A DNA stretch of 64,000 bases. It comes from Streptomyces sp. VRA16 Mangrove soil. GTDB taxonomy: Bacteria; Actinomycetota; Actinomycetes; Streptomycetales; Streptomycetaceae. A program made the translations under genes and the position numbers. Below the pieces are notes generated by a model, which ran no database searches, was not told where the DNA came from, and saw nothing but the letters and a program-made list of their open reading frames with translations. Positions 36,441-46,994 of this stretch are shown piece by piece. The DNA lies in the NCBI RefSeq assembly GCF_017377775.1, contig NZ_JAFVLN010000003.1:581510-645509 (forward strand), written 5' to 3'. The first letter of the stretch is position 1; the number at the start of each line of letters is the position of its first letter.

Positions 36441-37070
36441 CTAGGCCTCGAACGGCCGCGCCGGCCACTGCGCCTCGGCCGGGCGCAGAGCGTCGACCCC
36501 GTCGCCCGCCAGGGCCGCCGCAAGCGAAAGCACACCCACCACAAGGCAGTTGTTGTGCAGCTCACCGGCGAGCACCCCGCGCACCAGGTCCTGCAGCGGC
36601 ACCCGCGCGAACTCCATGTCCGCCTCTTCGTCCTCGACCACGAACCGCTCGCCGTCGGCCTCGGACAGATCACGGGCGAGGAAGATGCGCACGGCCTCGG
36701 AGCAGCCGCCCGGTGTCGTGTACACATCTGTGAGTACGCGCCAGTCCTCGGCCTTGACGTGCACCTCCTCGTAGAGCTCGCGCTGCGCCGCGTGCAGCGG
36801 GTTCTCACCGGGGATGTCCAGCAGGCCGGCCGGGATCTCCCAGAGCTTCATGCCGACGGGGTGGCGGTACTGCTTCAGGAGCAGCACCCGGCCCTCGGCG
36901 TCGAGGGGGACCACCGCGACCGAACCGGGGTGGACCTGGAAGTCGCGGCGCGCGACCGACCCGTCCGGCATGACCACGTCGTCCGTGCGCACCGAGGTCT
37001 TGTTCCCGACGAACGGGGTCTCGGTGGCCCGGACCTCCCACTGCTCGGCGCTGTCCTTGATCGTCGTCAT
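36441..37070 (-). CDS. Nudix hydrolase, ADP-ribose pyrophosphatase type
   Basis: Enzyme of 209 residues that should cleave ADP-ribose or a related nucleoside diphosphate derivative. The Nudix box lies at GLLDIPGENPLHAAQRELYE with EEV following; the spacing of the first Gly to Glu is one longer than the general consensus, as in the actinobacterial NudF group (Rv1700-like). DFQVHPGSVAVVPLDAEGRV precedes it. ATG 37070 follows GGGAGG at a suitable distance; upstream codons are spurious. It follows pyrG by 112 bases with a terminator between, the same gene order as in mycobacteria. Cytoplasmic, Mg dependent. Confidence 0.93.
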   Translation of the reverse strand: MTTIKDSAEQWEVRATETPFVGNKTSVRTDDVVMPDGSVARRDFQVHPGSVAVVPLDAEGRVLLLKQYRHPVGMKLWEIPAGLLDIPGENPLHAAQRELYEEVHVKAEDWRVLTDVYTTPGGCSEAVRIFLARDLSEADGERFVVEDEEADMEFARVPLQDLVRGVLAGELHNNCLVVGVLSLAAALAGDGVDALRPAEAQWPARPFEA

Positions 37071-37119
37071 GCCGGAACGTCCTCCCAGGTACGCAAAAGA
37101 AGCCGGGCGCAAAAAAGAA

Positions 37120-37155
37120 ACCGGGGCACGTGCCGCAAAAGGCACGCACCCCGGT
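37120..37155 (-). terminator. Rho-independent terminator of pyrG
   Basis: Stem ACCGGGG-CA-CGTGCC (37120-37134) pairs with GGCACG-CA-CCCCGGT (37141-37155) with one CA/CA internal loop, followed on the minus strand by TTTCTTTTTT. This is the clearest intrinsic terminator with a T tract of any protein gene in the window. Confidence 0.9.
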
Positions 37156-37182
37156 AACCGTACATCGCTTGTGTTACAAGCC

Positions 37183-38856
<1,674 letters not shown>

Positions 38857-39439
38857 GGCCAAGAGGGGGCTCCCGTGGTCGCGGTCTGGGGTGCGTACCG
38901 GCGTGCCGTCCCGGGTTTCACGGGGAGGTGCCGTCGCTGCGGTTCGGGGGTTCTATGACCACCGGCTCACGGGCTACCAGGGTATCAGCGGTCGGGCGAG
39001 GCTGCTTCCGGCCACGCTCCGCACACGCGCCGCCACAGGAGCGGACGGGGGCGCTCCGCCGTCACCCCGCGCTCACCCGTTCGGCCCAGACGCGTTGCCC
39101 TGAGCGGCACGCAGATCACTTGAGCGCGTCGTATCCTGCTCGGACACTCGGCTGGCGAGTCACGCAGGAAAACGGCACCACAACGGCAACACCCCCGCCC
39201 GTTCCCGCCCGTTCACCGGAACACCACGTCCGAGCGCCGGTGCCTCCACCGGAACAACCGGCTCGTCAGTTCGTTTGACAACGACCTATCAGGACGACGT
39301 ATCAAAACGATTCGTTGACCGTTATTTGACGTTGACATGTTTGACGACCGTTAGTTGACCGTGAAGACCGCAGAGCGCATGCCCCTCGCAGCAGTGCAGC
39401 AGCGCAGGGGTGTACGTGGCCGTTCGACTGGAGATGCAC
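38857..39439. promoter_or_regulatory. 583-base gap with TTGAC repeats upstream of GH15
   Basis: No gene supported. The right end (39265-39365) is AT-richer and holds six [GA]TTTGAC/GTTGAC copies (39273, 39314, 39324, 39331, 39339, 39354). A 14-base direct repeat GACCGTTA[TG]TTGAC occurs at 39317 and 39346. This cluster lies 80-165 bases before the GH15 start and is a candidate activator or repressor array. The left half should contain the pyrG promoter. Confidence 0.6.
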
Positions 39440-41242
39440 GTGGCCGGGCGCATCGAGGATTACGCACTCATCGGGGACATGCAGACCGCAGCACTGGTCT
39501 GCCGGGACGGGACAGTGGACTGGCTGTGCCTGCCCCGCTTCGACTCGCATGCCATTTTCGCCGGGCTGCTCGGCACCGAGGACCACGGCTTCTGGCGCCT
39601 GGGCCCGGCCCATGCGGCGGACGCCGAGCCACCGGCGGCGACCCGGCGCACGTACCGGGGCGACTCGCTGATCCTGGAGTCGGAGTGGGAGACGCCACGC
39701 GGCACGGTCCGGGTCACGGACTTCATGCCGCCGCGTGACGGCGCGCCGCAGCTGACCCGGATCGTGGAGGGGGTCAGCGGCCGGGTGCCGATGCGTTCGG
39801 CGCTGCGGATGCGGTTCTCGTACGGCCGGATCACGCCGTGGGTGCACAAGGTGGACGGGCGTACGGTCGCGGTGGCCGGGCCCGACTCCGTGTGGCTGGA
39901 TTCCGACGCCGAGACGTACGGCAAGAACCTGACGACGTACTCGGACTTCACGGTGGCGCCCGGTGACCGGATCGCGTTCACCATCCAGTGGCAGCCCTCG
40001 CACCGCGAGCAGCCGCCGCTGCCGGACCCCGAAGGGGCCCTCACGGCGACGGAGGACTTCTGGCGGGAGTGGGTGGAGCACTGTACGTACCACGGCCCCT
40101 ACCGCGAGTCCGTGGTCCGCTCCCTCATCACGCTGAAGGCGCTGACGTACGCGCCGACCGGCGGCATCGTCGCCGCGCCCACCACGTCCCTGCCGGAGGA
40201 GATCGGCGGCGTCCGCAACTGGGACTACCGCTACACCTGGCTGCGGGACGCGGCCATCACCCTCTCCTCGCTGCTGCGCACCGGGTACCGGGAGGAGGCG
40301 CGGGCGTGGCGCGAGTGGCTGCTGCGGGCCGTCGCGGGTGACCCGGAGAACCTGCAGATCATGTACGGCATCGCGGGCGAGCGGGAGCTCGGCGAGGCGG
40401 AGCTGGACTGGCTGCCCGGGTACGAGAACTCGGCGCCCGTGCGGGTCGGCAACGGGGCGGCGCACCAGCTCCAGCTCGACGTCTACGGCGAGGTCACCGA
40501 GGCCCTGCACCTGGCCCACATGACGGGCCTGGCCCGCAACGACTACGCCTCCCTGCTCCAGCTCAAGCTCATCAGCTACCTGGAGAACCACTGGGACGAG
40601 CCGGACGAGGGCATCTGGGAGGTGCGCGGCCCGCGCCGCCACTTCGTGCACTCGAAGGTCATGGCCTGGGTCGCGGTCGACCGCACCATCAAGCTCATCG
40701 AGTCCGGCGACGCGGACGGCCCGCTGGAGAAGTGGCGCGAGCTGCGCGACGACATCCACCGGGACGTGTGCGAGAAGGGCTACGACAAGGAACGGAACAC
40801 GTTCACGCAGTCGTACGGCTCCAAGGAGCTGGACGCGTCGCTGCTGCTGATCCCGCAGATGGGCTTCCTGCCGCCCGACGACAAGCGCGTCATCGGCACG
40901 ATCGAGGCGATCCAGCGGGAGCTGTCGACGCCGGACGGCTTCATCCTGCGCTACCCGACGGACGGCGACAACGAGGGCGTCGACGGGCTGCCCGGCGACG
41001 AGGGCGCGTTCCTCGCCTGCTCGTTCTGGATGGCGGACGACCTCGCGATGATCGGCCGGGTCGACGAGGCCCGCCGCCTCTTCGAGAAGCTGCTGGCCCT
41101 GCGCAACGACCTCGGTCTGCTCGCCGAGGAGTGGGACCCGCGCCTACAGCGCCAGGTCGGCAACTTCCCGCAGGCCTTCAGCCACGTGCCCCTGATCGAC
41201 ACGGCCCTGCGCCTGACGGCCTCCGGGGCATATGGCGGCTGA
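39440..41242 (+). CDS. Glycoside hydrolase family 15 (trehalase/glucoamylase-like)
   Basis: Cytoplasmic GH15 enzyme of 600 residues. The N-terminal beta-sandwich starts RIEDYALIGDMQTAALVCRD and DWLCLPRFDSHAIFAGLLG; the alpha/alpha barrel has GGVRNWDYRYTWLRDAAITL, the EEWDPRLQRQVGNFPQAFSH region with conserved Glu and the family C-terminus. Actinobacterial members include phosphate-stimulated trehalases (Rv2402-like) as well as glucan hydrolases; the substrate cannot be decided here. GTG 39440 is chosen because GGAG lies 6 bases before it; ATG 39434 and GTG 39410 are alternatives. The end overlaps a broken nucleotidyltransferase gene by 11 bases. Confidence 0.9.
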   Translation: MAGRIEDYALIGDMQTAALVCRDGTVDWLCLPRFDSHAIFAGLLGTEDHGFWRLGPAHAADAEPPAATRRTYRGDSLILESEWETPRGTVRVTDFMPPRDGAPQLTRIVEGVSGRVPMRSALRMRFSYGRITPWVHKVDGRTVAVAGPDSVWLDSDAETYGKNLTTYSDFTVAPGDRIAFTIQWQPSHREQPPLPDPEGALTATEDFWREWVEHCTYHGPYRESVVRSLITLKALTYAPTGGIVAAPTTSLPEEIGGVRNWDYRYTWLRDAAITLSSLLRTGYREEARAWREWLLRAVAGDPENLQIMYGIAGERELGEAELDWLPGYENSAPVRVGNGAAHQLQLDVYGEVTEALHLAHMTGLARNDYASLLQLKLISYLENHWDEPDEGIWEVRGPRRHFVHSKVMAWVAVDRTIKLIESGDADGPLEKWRELRDDIHRDVCEKGYDKERNTFTQSYGSKELDASLLLIPQMGFLPPDDKRVIGTIEAIQRELSTPDGFILRYPTDGDNEGVDGLPGDEGAFLACSFWMADDLAMIGRVDEARRLFEKLLALRNDLGLLAEEWDPRLQRQVGNFPQAFSHVPLIDTALRLTASGAYGG

Positions 41243-41737
41243 CCGCCGCGCCGAGGTTCTGCGGCTCCTGCTCGACCGCGCCGACACCGACGGCGCGGTC
41301 ACCGGAGCCGCCCTCACGGGATCGCAGGCATCCGGCGCGGACGACCGCTGGTCGGACATCGACCTGGACCCGGACGGTGGCGCCCAGGTCCCCGTGGTGC
41401 AGGGCGCCCGACTCCCCGACGGTGCGCCCCTACGGGCCGCTCGGCCCGAACTCCGCTTCCGGGGTGAAGGTGACACTGGATCGGTGCCCTGCGCGAGCAC
41501 CTGATCACCCTGGCCTGTCTGCGGCTCGGGCTGCCCACCGCCTACACCAAGGGCGCGCATCTGCTGCCGGACGACATCACCGGCCCGCTGGAGGGCACGC
41601 TCGTCCGGTCGCTGGACGCGGACGAGCTGCGGCGGGCCCTCACCGTCGTCTCCGGGCTGTTCGTGGCGGAGCTGGACCGCTGGGACGCGGGGCTCGCGGC
41701 CCGGCTCCGCCCGCTGCTCACTTCAGCAGCGCGATGA
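41232..41737 (+). pseudogene. Broken nucleotidyltransferase-domain gene
   Basis: The 5' part from ATG 41232 encodes about 45 residues of a nucleotidyltransferase (GAALTGSQASGADDRWSDID, Ser and two Asp of the active site) in one frame. The 3' part, from 41474 to TGA 41737, encodes the typical C-terminus in another frame (HWIGALREHLITLACLRLGL, then YTKGAHLLPDD and ELDRWDAGLAARLRPLL). The middle of the expected protein is missing. On the opposite strand, 41379-41408 and 41433-41471 read GALHHGDLGA and TFTPEAEFGPSGP in one frame, strings resembling the missing middle. The gene is about 200 bases shorter than I expect for the family. A deletion with local inversion is suggested. Confidence 0.65.
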
Positions 41738-43319
41738 CCTCCTGGGCCGCGCGCTCGCCTTCCGTCGCGCCGCCTTCCATGTAGCCCTGGAAGTCGTAGC
41801 TGCAGTGCTCGCCGCCGATGTGGACGTTGCCCTGGGCGACGCCCTCGTAGCCGGCGTACTGGTGCAGGTAGCCGACGGGCCAGTACGAGTAGGCGCCGAG
41901 GGAGTACGGGTTCTCGTGCCAGGCGGAGAGCTGGGCCCTGCCCGTCCAGGCCGCCTTGGTGCCGGGGAAGACCGAGTCGATCTGGGTGAGGTAGCGGCCG
42001 GCGAGGTCACGCACGTACGGGTCGCTCTCATAGGCGAACGGGCCCGACGGGGTGAGGGACTGGGCGAGCGAGCCGCCGCCGTACTGGATGAGGATGCCGC
42101 CCGTCCCGGACTGCACCTTCGTGGTGTCCCAGGTCTGCTGGAAGGCGGCGTCCGTGAAGCAGTCGCCGGACGAGACACCCGGCCAGGGGCCCGTGCCGCG
42201 CCAGGGCCGGCTGCTGAACTGCAGGTTGAGCTTGGTGCAGTGGCCCATGCGGGCGGCGCGCAGCAGGTTCCTCATGCGGGTGTCGAACCCGGCCTTGGAA
42301 AGGTCGAGTCGTTGCAGGATCGGCAGGGGGACGCAGAGGATCGTGTGGTCGGCGGTGACGGTGCGGGGGGTGCCGGAGTCCGAGAAGGTGAGGGTCTGGG
42401 TGCCGTCGCTGTTCGCCTTCACCGCCTGGAGGGACATGCCGTGGCGGATCGTGCCGTCCGGGAGGAAGTCCGCTATGGCGTGCGGGAGTTGGTCGTTGCC
42501 CCCGATGACGTGGTAGCGCTCGTTGGACAGGCCCCAGACGTTGAAGTTGCCGGGATTGGTCTGATAGCCCATCAGGAGAACGAGGGCCAGGGCGGACTGG
42601 TCGGTCGTGTCCGCGCCGTACTCGACGTTGTAGGCGACGTCGAGGAAGCGGCCGAGCGGGGAGTCGTGACCGCCGGGGACGCGTGAGTCGATCCAGTCGT
42701 ACAGGGACATGGTGTCGAGGGCGGTGCCCGCGGCGGTGGTCTGGTTCCAGAAGACCTCACCCGCGTTCTGCAGATCTGTGTGGAGGGCCTGATAGACGTC
42801 CTTGAAGTCCTGGTCGGCCTGGTCGCGCGGGTAGTACGCGCCGTCGAACCAGAGGATCTCCTCGGCGCCGTTCGGACCGCCGCCGAGGAAGTCCTCCAGC
42901 GGCAGTCCGAAGCGGCGGCACAGCTCCTGCATCTTCTTGTGGCTGGTGTCGATCAGCTCGCCGCCGATCTCGGAGGTCTGGCCGTACGCCCAGTGGTCGC
43001 GCTGCGAGTACACGCGGCCGCCGACCCGGTCGGGGTTCGCCTCGTAGAGGGTGCAGGCGTACCCCGCGTCGTGCAGGGTGAGCGCGGCGGTCAGCCCGGC
43101 CATGCCCGCGCCGACGACGGCGATCCGCGGGGCGTCGGCGCGCGCCTTCGGAGCGGGCAGGGCGGCCGCGGCGACGCCGGTGGCCGCGGCCGCCTTCAGG
43201 ACGGTACGACGGGAGGCGCGACGCTCGCGGAACTCCCCGACGGGGAGGCCGAGTCGGGCGGCGGCGCGGTGTTCCGCGGTCAGGTGTCTCAGGGCGTGCA
43301 TCAGGTTCGTACGAGCCAT
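41718..43319 (-). CDS. Tat-exported flavin monoamine oxidase
   Basis: FAD-dependent amine oxidase of 533 residues. A Tat-type signal (ERRASRRTVLKAAAATGVAA, Arg37-Arg38) ends near residue 62. The FAD motif RIAVVGAGMAGLTAALTLHD, the GG motif PDRVGGRVYSQRDHW and the C-terminal FAD contact GNVHIGGEHCSYDFQGYMEG with ATEGERAAQEV are typical of the L-amino acid/monoamine oxidase family. It should oxidise an amine or amino acid outside the membrane, releasing H2O2 and ammonia. It is followed on the same strand by nothing further and preceded by an APC permease gene 64 bases upstream, forming an operon under a divergent PucR regulator. Confidence 0.92.
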   Translation of the reverse strand: MARTNLMHALRHLTAEHRAAARLGLPVGEFRERRASRRTVLKAAAATGVAAAALPAPKARADAPRIAVVGAGMAGLTAALTLHDAGYACTLYEANPDRVGGRVYSQRDHWAYGQTSEIGGELIDTSHKKMQELCRRFGLPLEDFLGGGPNGAEEILWFDGAYYPRDQADQDFKDVYQALHTDLQNAGEVFWNQTTAAGTALDTMSLYDWIDSRVPGGHDSPLGRFLDVAYNVEYGADTTDQSALALVLLMGYQTNPGNFNVWGLSNERYHVIGGNDQLPHAIADFLPDGTIRHGMSLQAVKANSDGTQTLTFSDSGTPRTVTADHTILCVPLPILQRLDLSKAGFDTRMRNLLRAARMGHCTKLNLQFSSRPWRGTGPWPGVSSGDCFTDAAFQQTWDTTKVQSGTGGILIQYGGGSLAQSLTPSGPFAYESDPYVRDLAGRYLTQIDSVFPGTKAAWTGRAQLSAWHENPYSLGAYSYWPVGYLHQYAGYEGVAQGNVHIGGEHCSYDFQGYMEGGATEGERAAQEVIALLK

Positions 43320-43383
43320 GACGTTCTCCTTGATGACAGCGATCGGACAGGGGTCGGACGGACGGGGATCAGACGGACAGGGG

Positions 43384-44919
43384 TCAGACGGAGGCCGCGG
43401 GTGCGGGGGCGTCGTCGGCGCGCTCCGCCGCGTCCTCCAGGACGATGCGGCCGATGACGTCGTAGCGGTGCGGATGGCGGGCCTTGACGTACAGGCCGAG
43501 CCCCAGACCGCCGAAGAAGACCAGGCCCACGATCCACGGGATGGCCTTGAAGAAGAGGGAGCCGGCGGCCGTGCCGGCGGCCGTGTCCATGTTCAGGACG
43601 AGCAGGATGACGACCGCGATCATGCCGATGCCGCCGAGCAGCGGCGCCACCAGCGTTTTGAACCAGTGCCGGTCCTCGGGGTGGTGGTGGCGGAAGTAGC
43701 CGATGACGGCGAACGAGCAGAGGGTCTGCACGATGAGGATCGCCATCGTGCCGAGGATGGCGAGCAGCGTGTACAGGTGGATGTACGGGTCCTGCCCGGT
43801 GAGCCAGAACGCGCCGACGAGGACGACCGCGATCACCGACTGCACGAACGACGCGACGTACGGGGAGCCGTGGCTGCGGTGCGTACGGCCCAGGGCCGGG
43901 TGCAGGAAGCCCTCGCGCCCGATCGCGTAGAGATAGCGGGAGGCGCACTGGTGGAAGGCCATGCCGCAGGCGAACGACCCGGTGATCAGCAGCCACTGGA
44001 AGGCGTCGACGGCCCAGGCGCCGATGAAGGTGTGGGCCGGGTCGAAGAAGAGGTCGAGGGGGCTGGTGCCGGAGGAGATCTTCACGGAGCCGGACAGACC
44101 GTTCCCGGCGATCGTCATCCAGGAGACGTAGATGTAGAAGAGGCCGACGCCGACGACGGAGATCAGGGTCGCCTTGGGGATCACGCGCTTGGGGTCGCGG
44201 GACTCCTCGCCGTACATGGCCGTCGACTCGAAGCCGACCCACGACCAGAACGCGAAGAACAGGCCGAGACCGGCGGAGGTCCCGGTGAAGGCGTTCTTCG
44301 GGTTGACCGGCTCGAAGGGGATGCCGTCCGGGCCGCCGCCGTGGATCAGGACCGCCGTCGCCACCGCGAAGAGCACCGCGATCTCGGCGATCAGCATGAC
44401 GCCGAGGGCCTTCGCGGTGAGGTTGATGTCGAAGTAGGACAGCACCGCGGTGACCGTGAGCATGACGGCCGCGTAGACGATCCAGGGGATGTCCCAGCCG
44501 AGCTGGTCGTGGACCGTGGTCTGCGCGAAGTACGAGAAGACGCCGACGATGGACGCCTCGAAGACGATGTACGCGAGGACGGCGAGCATCCCGGAGGCCA
44601 TGCCGGCGATCCGGCCGAGGCCGTGCGAGATGTACCCGTAGAAGGCGCCGGCCGCCGTGATGCGCTTGGCCATGGCGACGTAGCCGACGGAGAAGACCGT
44701 CAGGACGAGCGTGGCGAAGAGATAGCCGGCGGGCGCTCCCGTGCCGTTGCCGAAGCCGACCGCGATGGGCAGATTGCCGGTCATCGCGGTGATCGGGGCG
44801 GCCGTGGCGACGGCCATGAAGACCACGCCGACGAGTCCGACCGAGTTCGCCTTGAGGCGCTGCACCGGGGGTGTCCCCGGGGTGCCGCCGGGTGCGCCGT
44901 TCTCCACTGTCTCTGGCAT
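43384..44919 (-). CDS. APC-superfamily amino acid/amine permease
   Basis: Transporter of 511 residues with about 12 membrane helices. N-terminal VGLVGVVFMAVATAAPITAM, the GFGNGTGAPAGYLFATLVLT loop, FFAFWSWVGFESTAMYGEES and PKRVIPKATLISVVGVGLFY are typical APC features. The C-terminus is a short acidic cytoplasmic tail. ATG 44919 follows AGGGACGGAA; the frame further upstream is not coding. It precedes the amine oxidase gene and is divergent from a PucR regulator, so its substrate is probably the amine or amino acid that the oxidase consumes. Confidence 0.92.
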   Translation of the reverse strand: MPETVENGAPGGTPGTPPVQRLKANSVGLVGVVFMAVATAAPITAMTGNLPIAVGFGNGTGAPAGYLFATLVLTVFSVGYVAMAKRITAAGAFYGYISHGLGRIAGMASGMLAVLAYIVFEASIVGVFSYFAQTTVHDQLGWDIPWIVYAAVMLTVTAVLSYFDINLTAKALGVMLIAEIAVLFAVATAVLIHGGGPDGIPFEPVNPKNAFTGTSAGLGLFFAFWSWVGFESTAMYGEESRDPKRVIPKATLISVVGVGLFYIYVSWMTIAGNGLSGSVKISSGTSPLDLFFDPAHTFIGAWAVDAFQWLLITGSFACGMAFHQCASRYLYAIGREGFLHPALGRTHRSHGSPYVASFVQSVIAVVLVGAFWLTGQDPYIHLYTLLAILGTMAILIVQTLCSFAVIGYFRHHHPEDRHWFKTLVAPLLGGIGMIAVVILLVLNMDTAAGTAAGSLFFKAIPWIVGLVFFGGLGLGLYVKARHPHRYDVIGRIVLEDAAERADDAPAPAASV

Positions 44920-45142
44920 TTCCGTCCCTCTCTGGGGGCTGCCGCTACGAAATCCGTAGATCAGTCGGGGTGGTGCATGCGAATGCGTCAGTGTGGCCAT
45001 GCAGTGACGTACGCCACAACAGACACGCGGTCGCGCAATTCCGGCCACGGCGCGACGAGTTGTCGCGGAATCGGGCGGAATGATCTCTTCCGTAACAGGC
45101 CGGAGATGTTCCCGGAACGCGCACGCCGGTACCGTCCGCGTC
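44920..45142. promoter_or_regulatory. Divergent promoter between permease and PucR genes
   Basis: 223 bases between two divergent starts, AT-richer than its surroundings. Small dyads (GTACGCCAC, CGGAAT repeats near 45040-45080) are present but no operator could be assigned. This should be the control point for the permease-oxidase operon. Confidence 0.55.
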
Positions 45143-46813
45143 ATGGACAGCACCTCCTCCCCCGTATCGGCCCCGGCCGACGCCTCCGCCGGCTCCCCCG
45201 GCGGTATCACCGTGCAGCGCGCCCTCGAGCTGCCGGGGCTGCGCAGCGGGCTGCCCGAGGTCGTGGCGGGCGGGGACCGGCTGCAGCGGACGGTGCGCTG
45301 GGTGCACGCGGGCGAGGTACCGAACATCGCGTCGCTGCTCAAGGGCGGTGAGCTGCTGCTGACGACCGGGTTCGGGCTCGGCACGCGCCCGGCCGAGCAG
45401 CGGGCCTTCGTGCGCAAGCTGGCCGAGCGGGGCATCGCGGCGCTGGTGATCGAGCTGGGGCAGCGGTTCGCGCGGCTGCCCGCGGCGCTGGTGGAGACGG
45501 CGCGGGCGGCGGGCCTGCCGCTGGTGCAGCTGCACCGCGAGGTGCCGTTCGTGACGGTGACCGAGGAGATCCACACCGAGATCGTCAACGGCCACTACGC
45601 CCTGCTCCAGCGCGCCGAGGAGGTCCACAGGCACTGCACGAACGCCCTCCTTGGCGGTGGCGGGGTCCCCCAAGTCCTGCGCATCCTGGCCGAGTTCAGC
45701 GGGAACCCGGTGTTCCTGGAGACCGCCGACGGACAGCTGCTGTACGCGGCCGGGGCCGACGGCGACATCACGGATCCGCTCCAGGTCTGGGAGGGCATGC
45801 GGGCCACGCACAAGGACGAGCCGCCGGGCGGGGCGGTCCTGGTGGACGTGCCGGGCGGCGGTCCCGGGGCGGGCTCGGTGCGGGCCCGCCTGGTGCTGCT
45901 TCCGGTCTCGTCGGCCCTCGCGCCGGTGCACCGGATCGCGGCCGAGCGGGCGGCGGGGTCGCTCGCCGTCGTGCTGATGCAGGCGCGGCAGGAGGAGGAG
46001 CTGGCGGCGCGCGGGCGCGGCGACTTCCTCACCGATCTCGCGGAGGGCCGGATCACCCCGGAGGACGCTCCGGCGCAGGCCCGCGTCCTGGGCTTCAAAC
46101 CCGCAGGGCAGGGCCCGCTGCTCCCCGTGGTGATGCGGCTTCCCGAGACCTCCATGAGCCTGGCGCCGGGCGGCGGCTGGGCGGTTCTCGCGCGGGCCGT
46201 GTCGGAGGAGCTGGCGTCGGTCGGCGTGCCCGTACTCCTCGGCGTACGGCCCGTCGAAGGGCGGGTGCCGCTGTTGCTCGGGCTGCGTACGGACTCGGAG
46301 CGCACCGCGGTGGCCGACCGGGTCGCGGCGGCGCTGCGGGCGGGAGTGGAGCGGGCCGGGATGCAGCGGGCGGGCGCGCAGCCGCCGGTGGTCGTGGTGG
46401 GCGGCGCGGGCGGCTGGCCGGCGGCGGCCGCGGGGCTGCGGCACGCGGCGGAGACAGCGACGGCGGCGCAGGGCCTGGACGACCGGCCGTGGTTCGACGC
46501 GCGCCGCCTCGACATCGACCTGCTGCTGTGGCGGCTGCGCGACCATCCGGATCTCGCGTCGTTCGTGGAGCGGGCGATCGGCCCCCTCCAGGCCCACGAC
46601 AAGCGGTCCAAGCCGCCGCTGCTGCCCACGCTCCAGACGTATCTGGCGCACGCCGGCCGCAAGGCGGAGACGGCCCGCGAGCTGCATCTGAACCGGCAGA
46701 CGCTGTACAACCGCCTCGCGCGCATAGGGGAGTTGCTGGGCACGGACCTGGACGACCCGCAGACGGTGCTGGCACTGAGCCTGGCGCTGCGGGCGCGGAG
46801 GCATGTGGCGTAG
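45143..46813 (+). CDS. PucR-family transcriptional regulator
   Basis: Regulator of 556 residues. The N-terminal PucR domain is at about 20-150 (ITVQRALELPGLRSGLPEVV, GGELLLTTGFGLGTRPAEQR). A GAF/GGDEF-like middle region follows, and the C-terminal HTH_30 helix-turn-helix (LLPTLQTYLAHAGRKAETAR, HLNRQTLYNRLARIGELLG) closes the protein. Family members activate purine, amino acid or polyamine/GABA use. ATG 45143 lies just before the conserved start. It diverges from the APC permease and amine oxidase genes and is their likely activator. Confidence 0.93.
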   Translation: MDSTSSPVSAPADASAGSPGGITVQRALELPGLRSGLPEVVAGGDRLQRTVRWVHAGEVPNIASLLKGGELLLTTGFGLGTRPAEQRAFVRKLAERGIAALVIELGQRFARLPAALVETARAAGLPLVQLHREVPFVTVTEEIHTEIVNGHYALLQRAEEVHRHCTNALLGGGGVPQVLRILAEFSGNPVFLETADGQLLYAAGADGDITDPLQVWEGMRATHKDEPPGGAVLVDVPGGGPGAGSVRARLVLLPVSSALAPVHRIAAERAAGSLAVVLMQARQEEELAARGRGDFLTDLAEGRITPEDAPAQARVLGFKPAGQGPLLPVVMRLPETSMSLAPGGGWAVLARAVSEELASVGVPVLLGVRPVEGRVPLLLGLRTDSERTAVADRVAAALRAGVERAGMQRAGAQPPVVVVGGAGGWPAAAAGLRHAAETATAAQGLDDRPWFDARRLDIDLLLWRLRDHPDLASFVERAIGPLQAHDKRSKPPLLPTLQTYLAHAGRKAETARELHLNRQTLYNRLARIGELLGTDLDDPQTVLALSLALRARRHVA

Positions 46814-46994
46814 CGGTGACGCGGAACGGCGGCGGGGAACGGGGCGGACCGAAACCGGCCTTAGAACCTCCCCGTCAACTCGTCGCACACGGCTTCCCGT
46901 CAACTCGTCGTACACAGCGGTGACGCGGAACGGCGGCGGGGAACGGGGCGGACCGAAACCGGTCTCAGAACGTCCCCGTCAACTCGTCGTACAC
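46812..46994. repeat. 79-bp imperfect tandem duplication at a gene end
   Basis: 46812-46890 and 46916-46994 are the same 79-base sequence with 4 mismatches, offset 104 bases. The right copy contains the last codons and stop of the minus-strand glycosyltransferase gene (VYDELTGTF stop); the left copy repeats these as VCDELTGRF stop. A third partial copy of the last 20 bases sits at 46896-46915. This is a duplicated gene tail. Confidence 0.9.

Noticed and set aside
43051..45351. 766-codon plus-strand frame opposite the APC permease
   Set aside because: Asp/Gly/Arg-rich shadow of the permease; no start signal.
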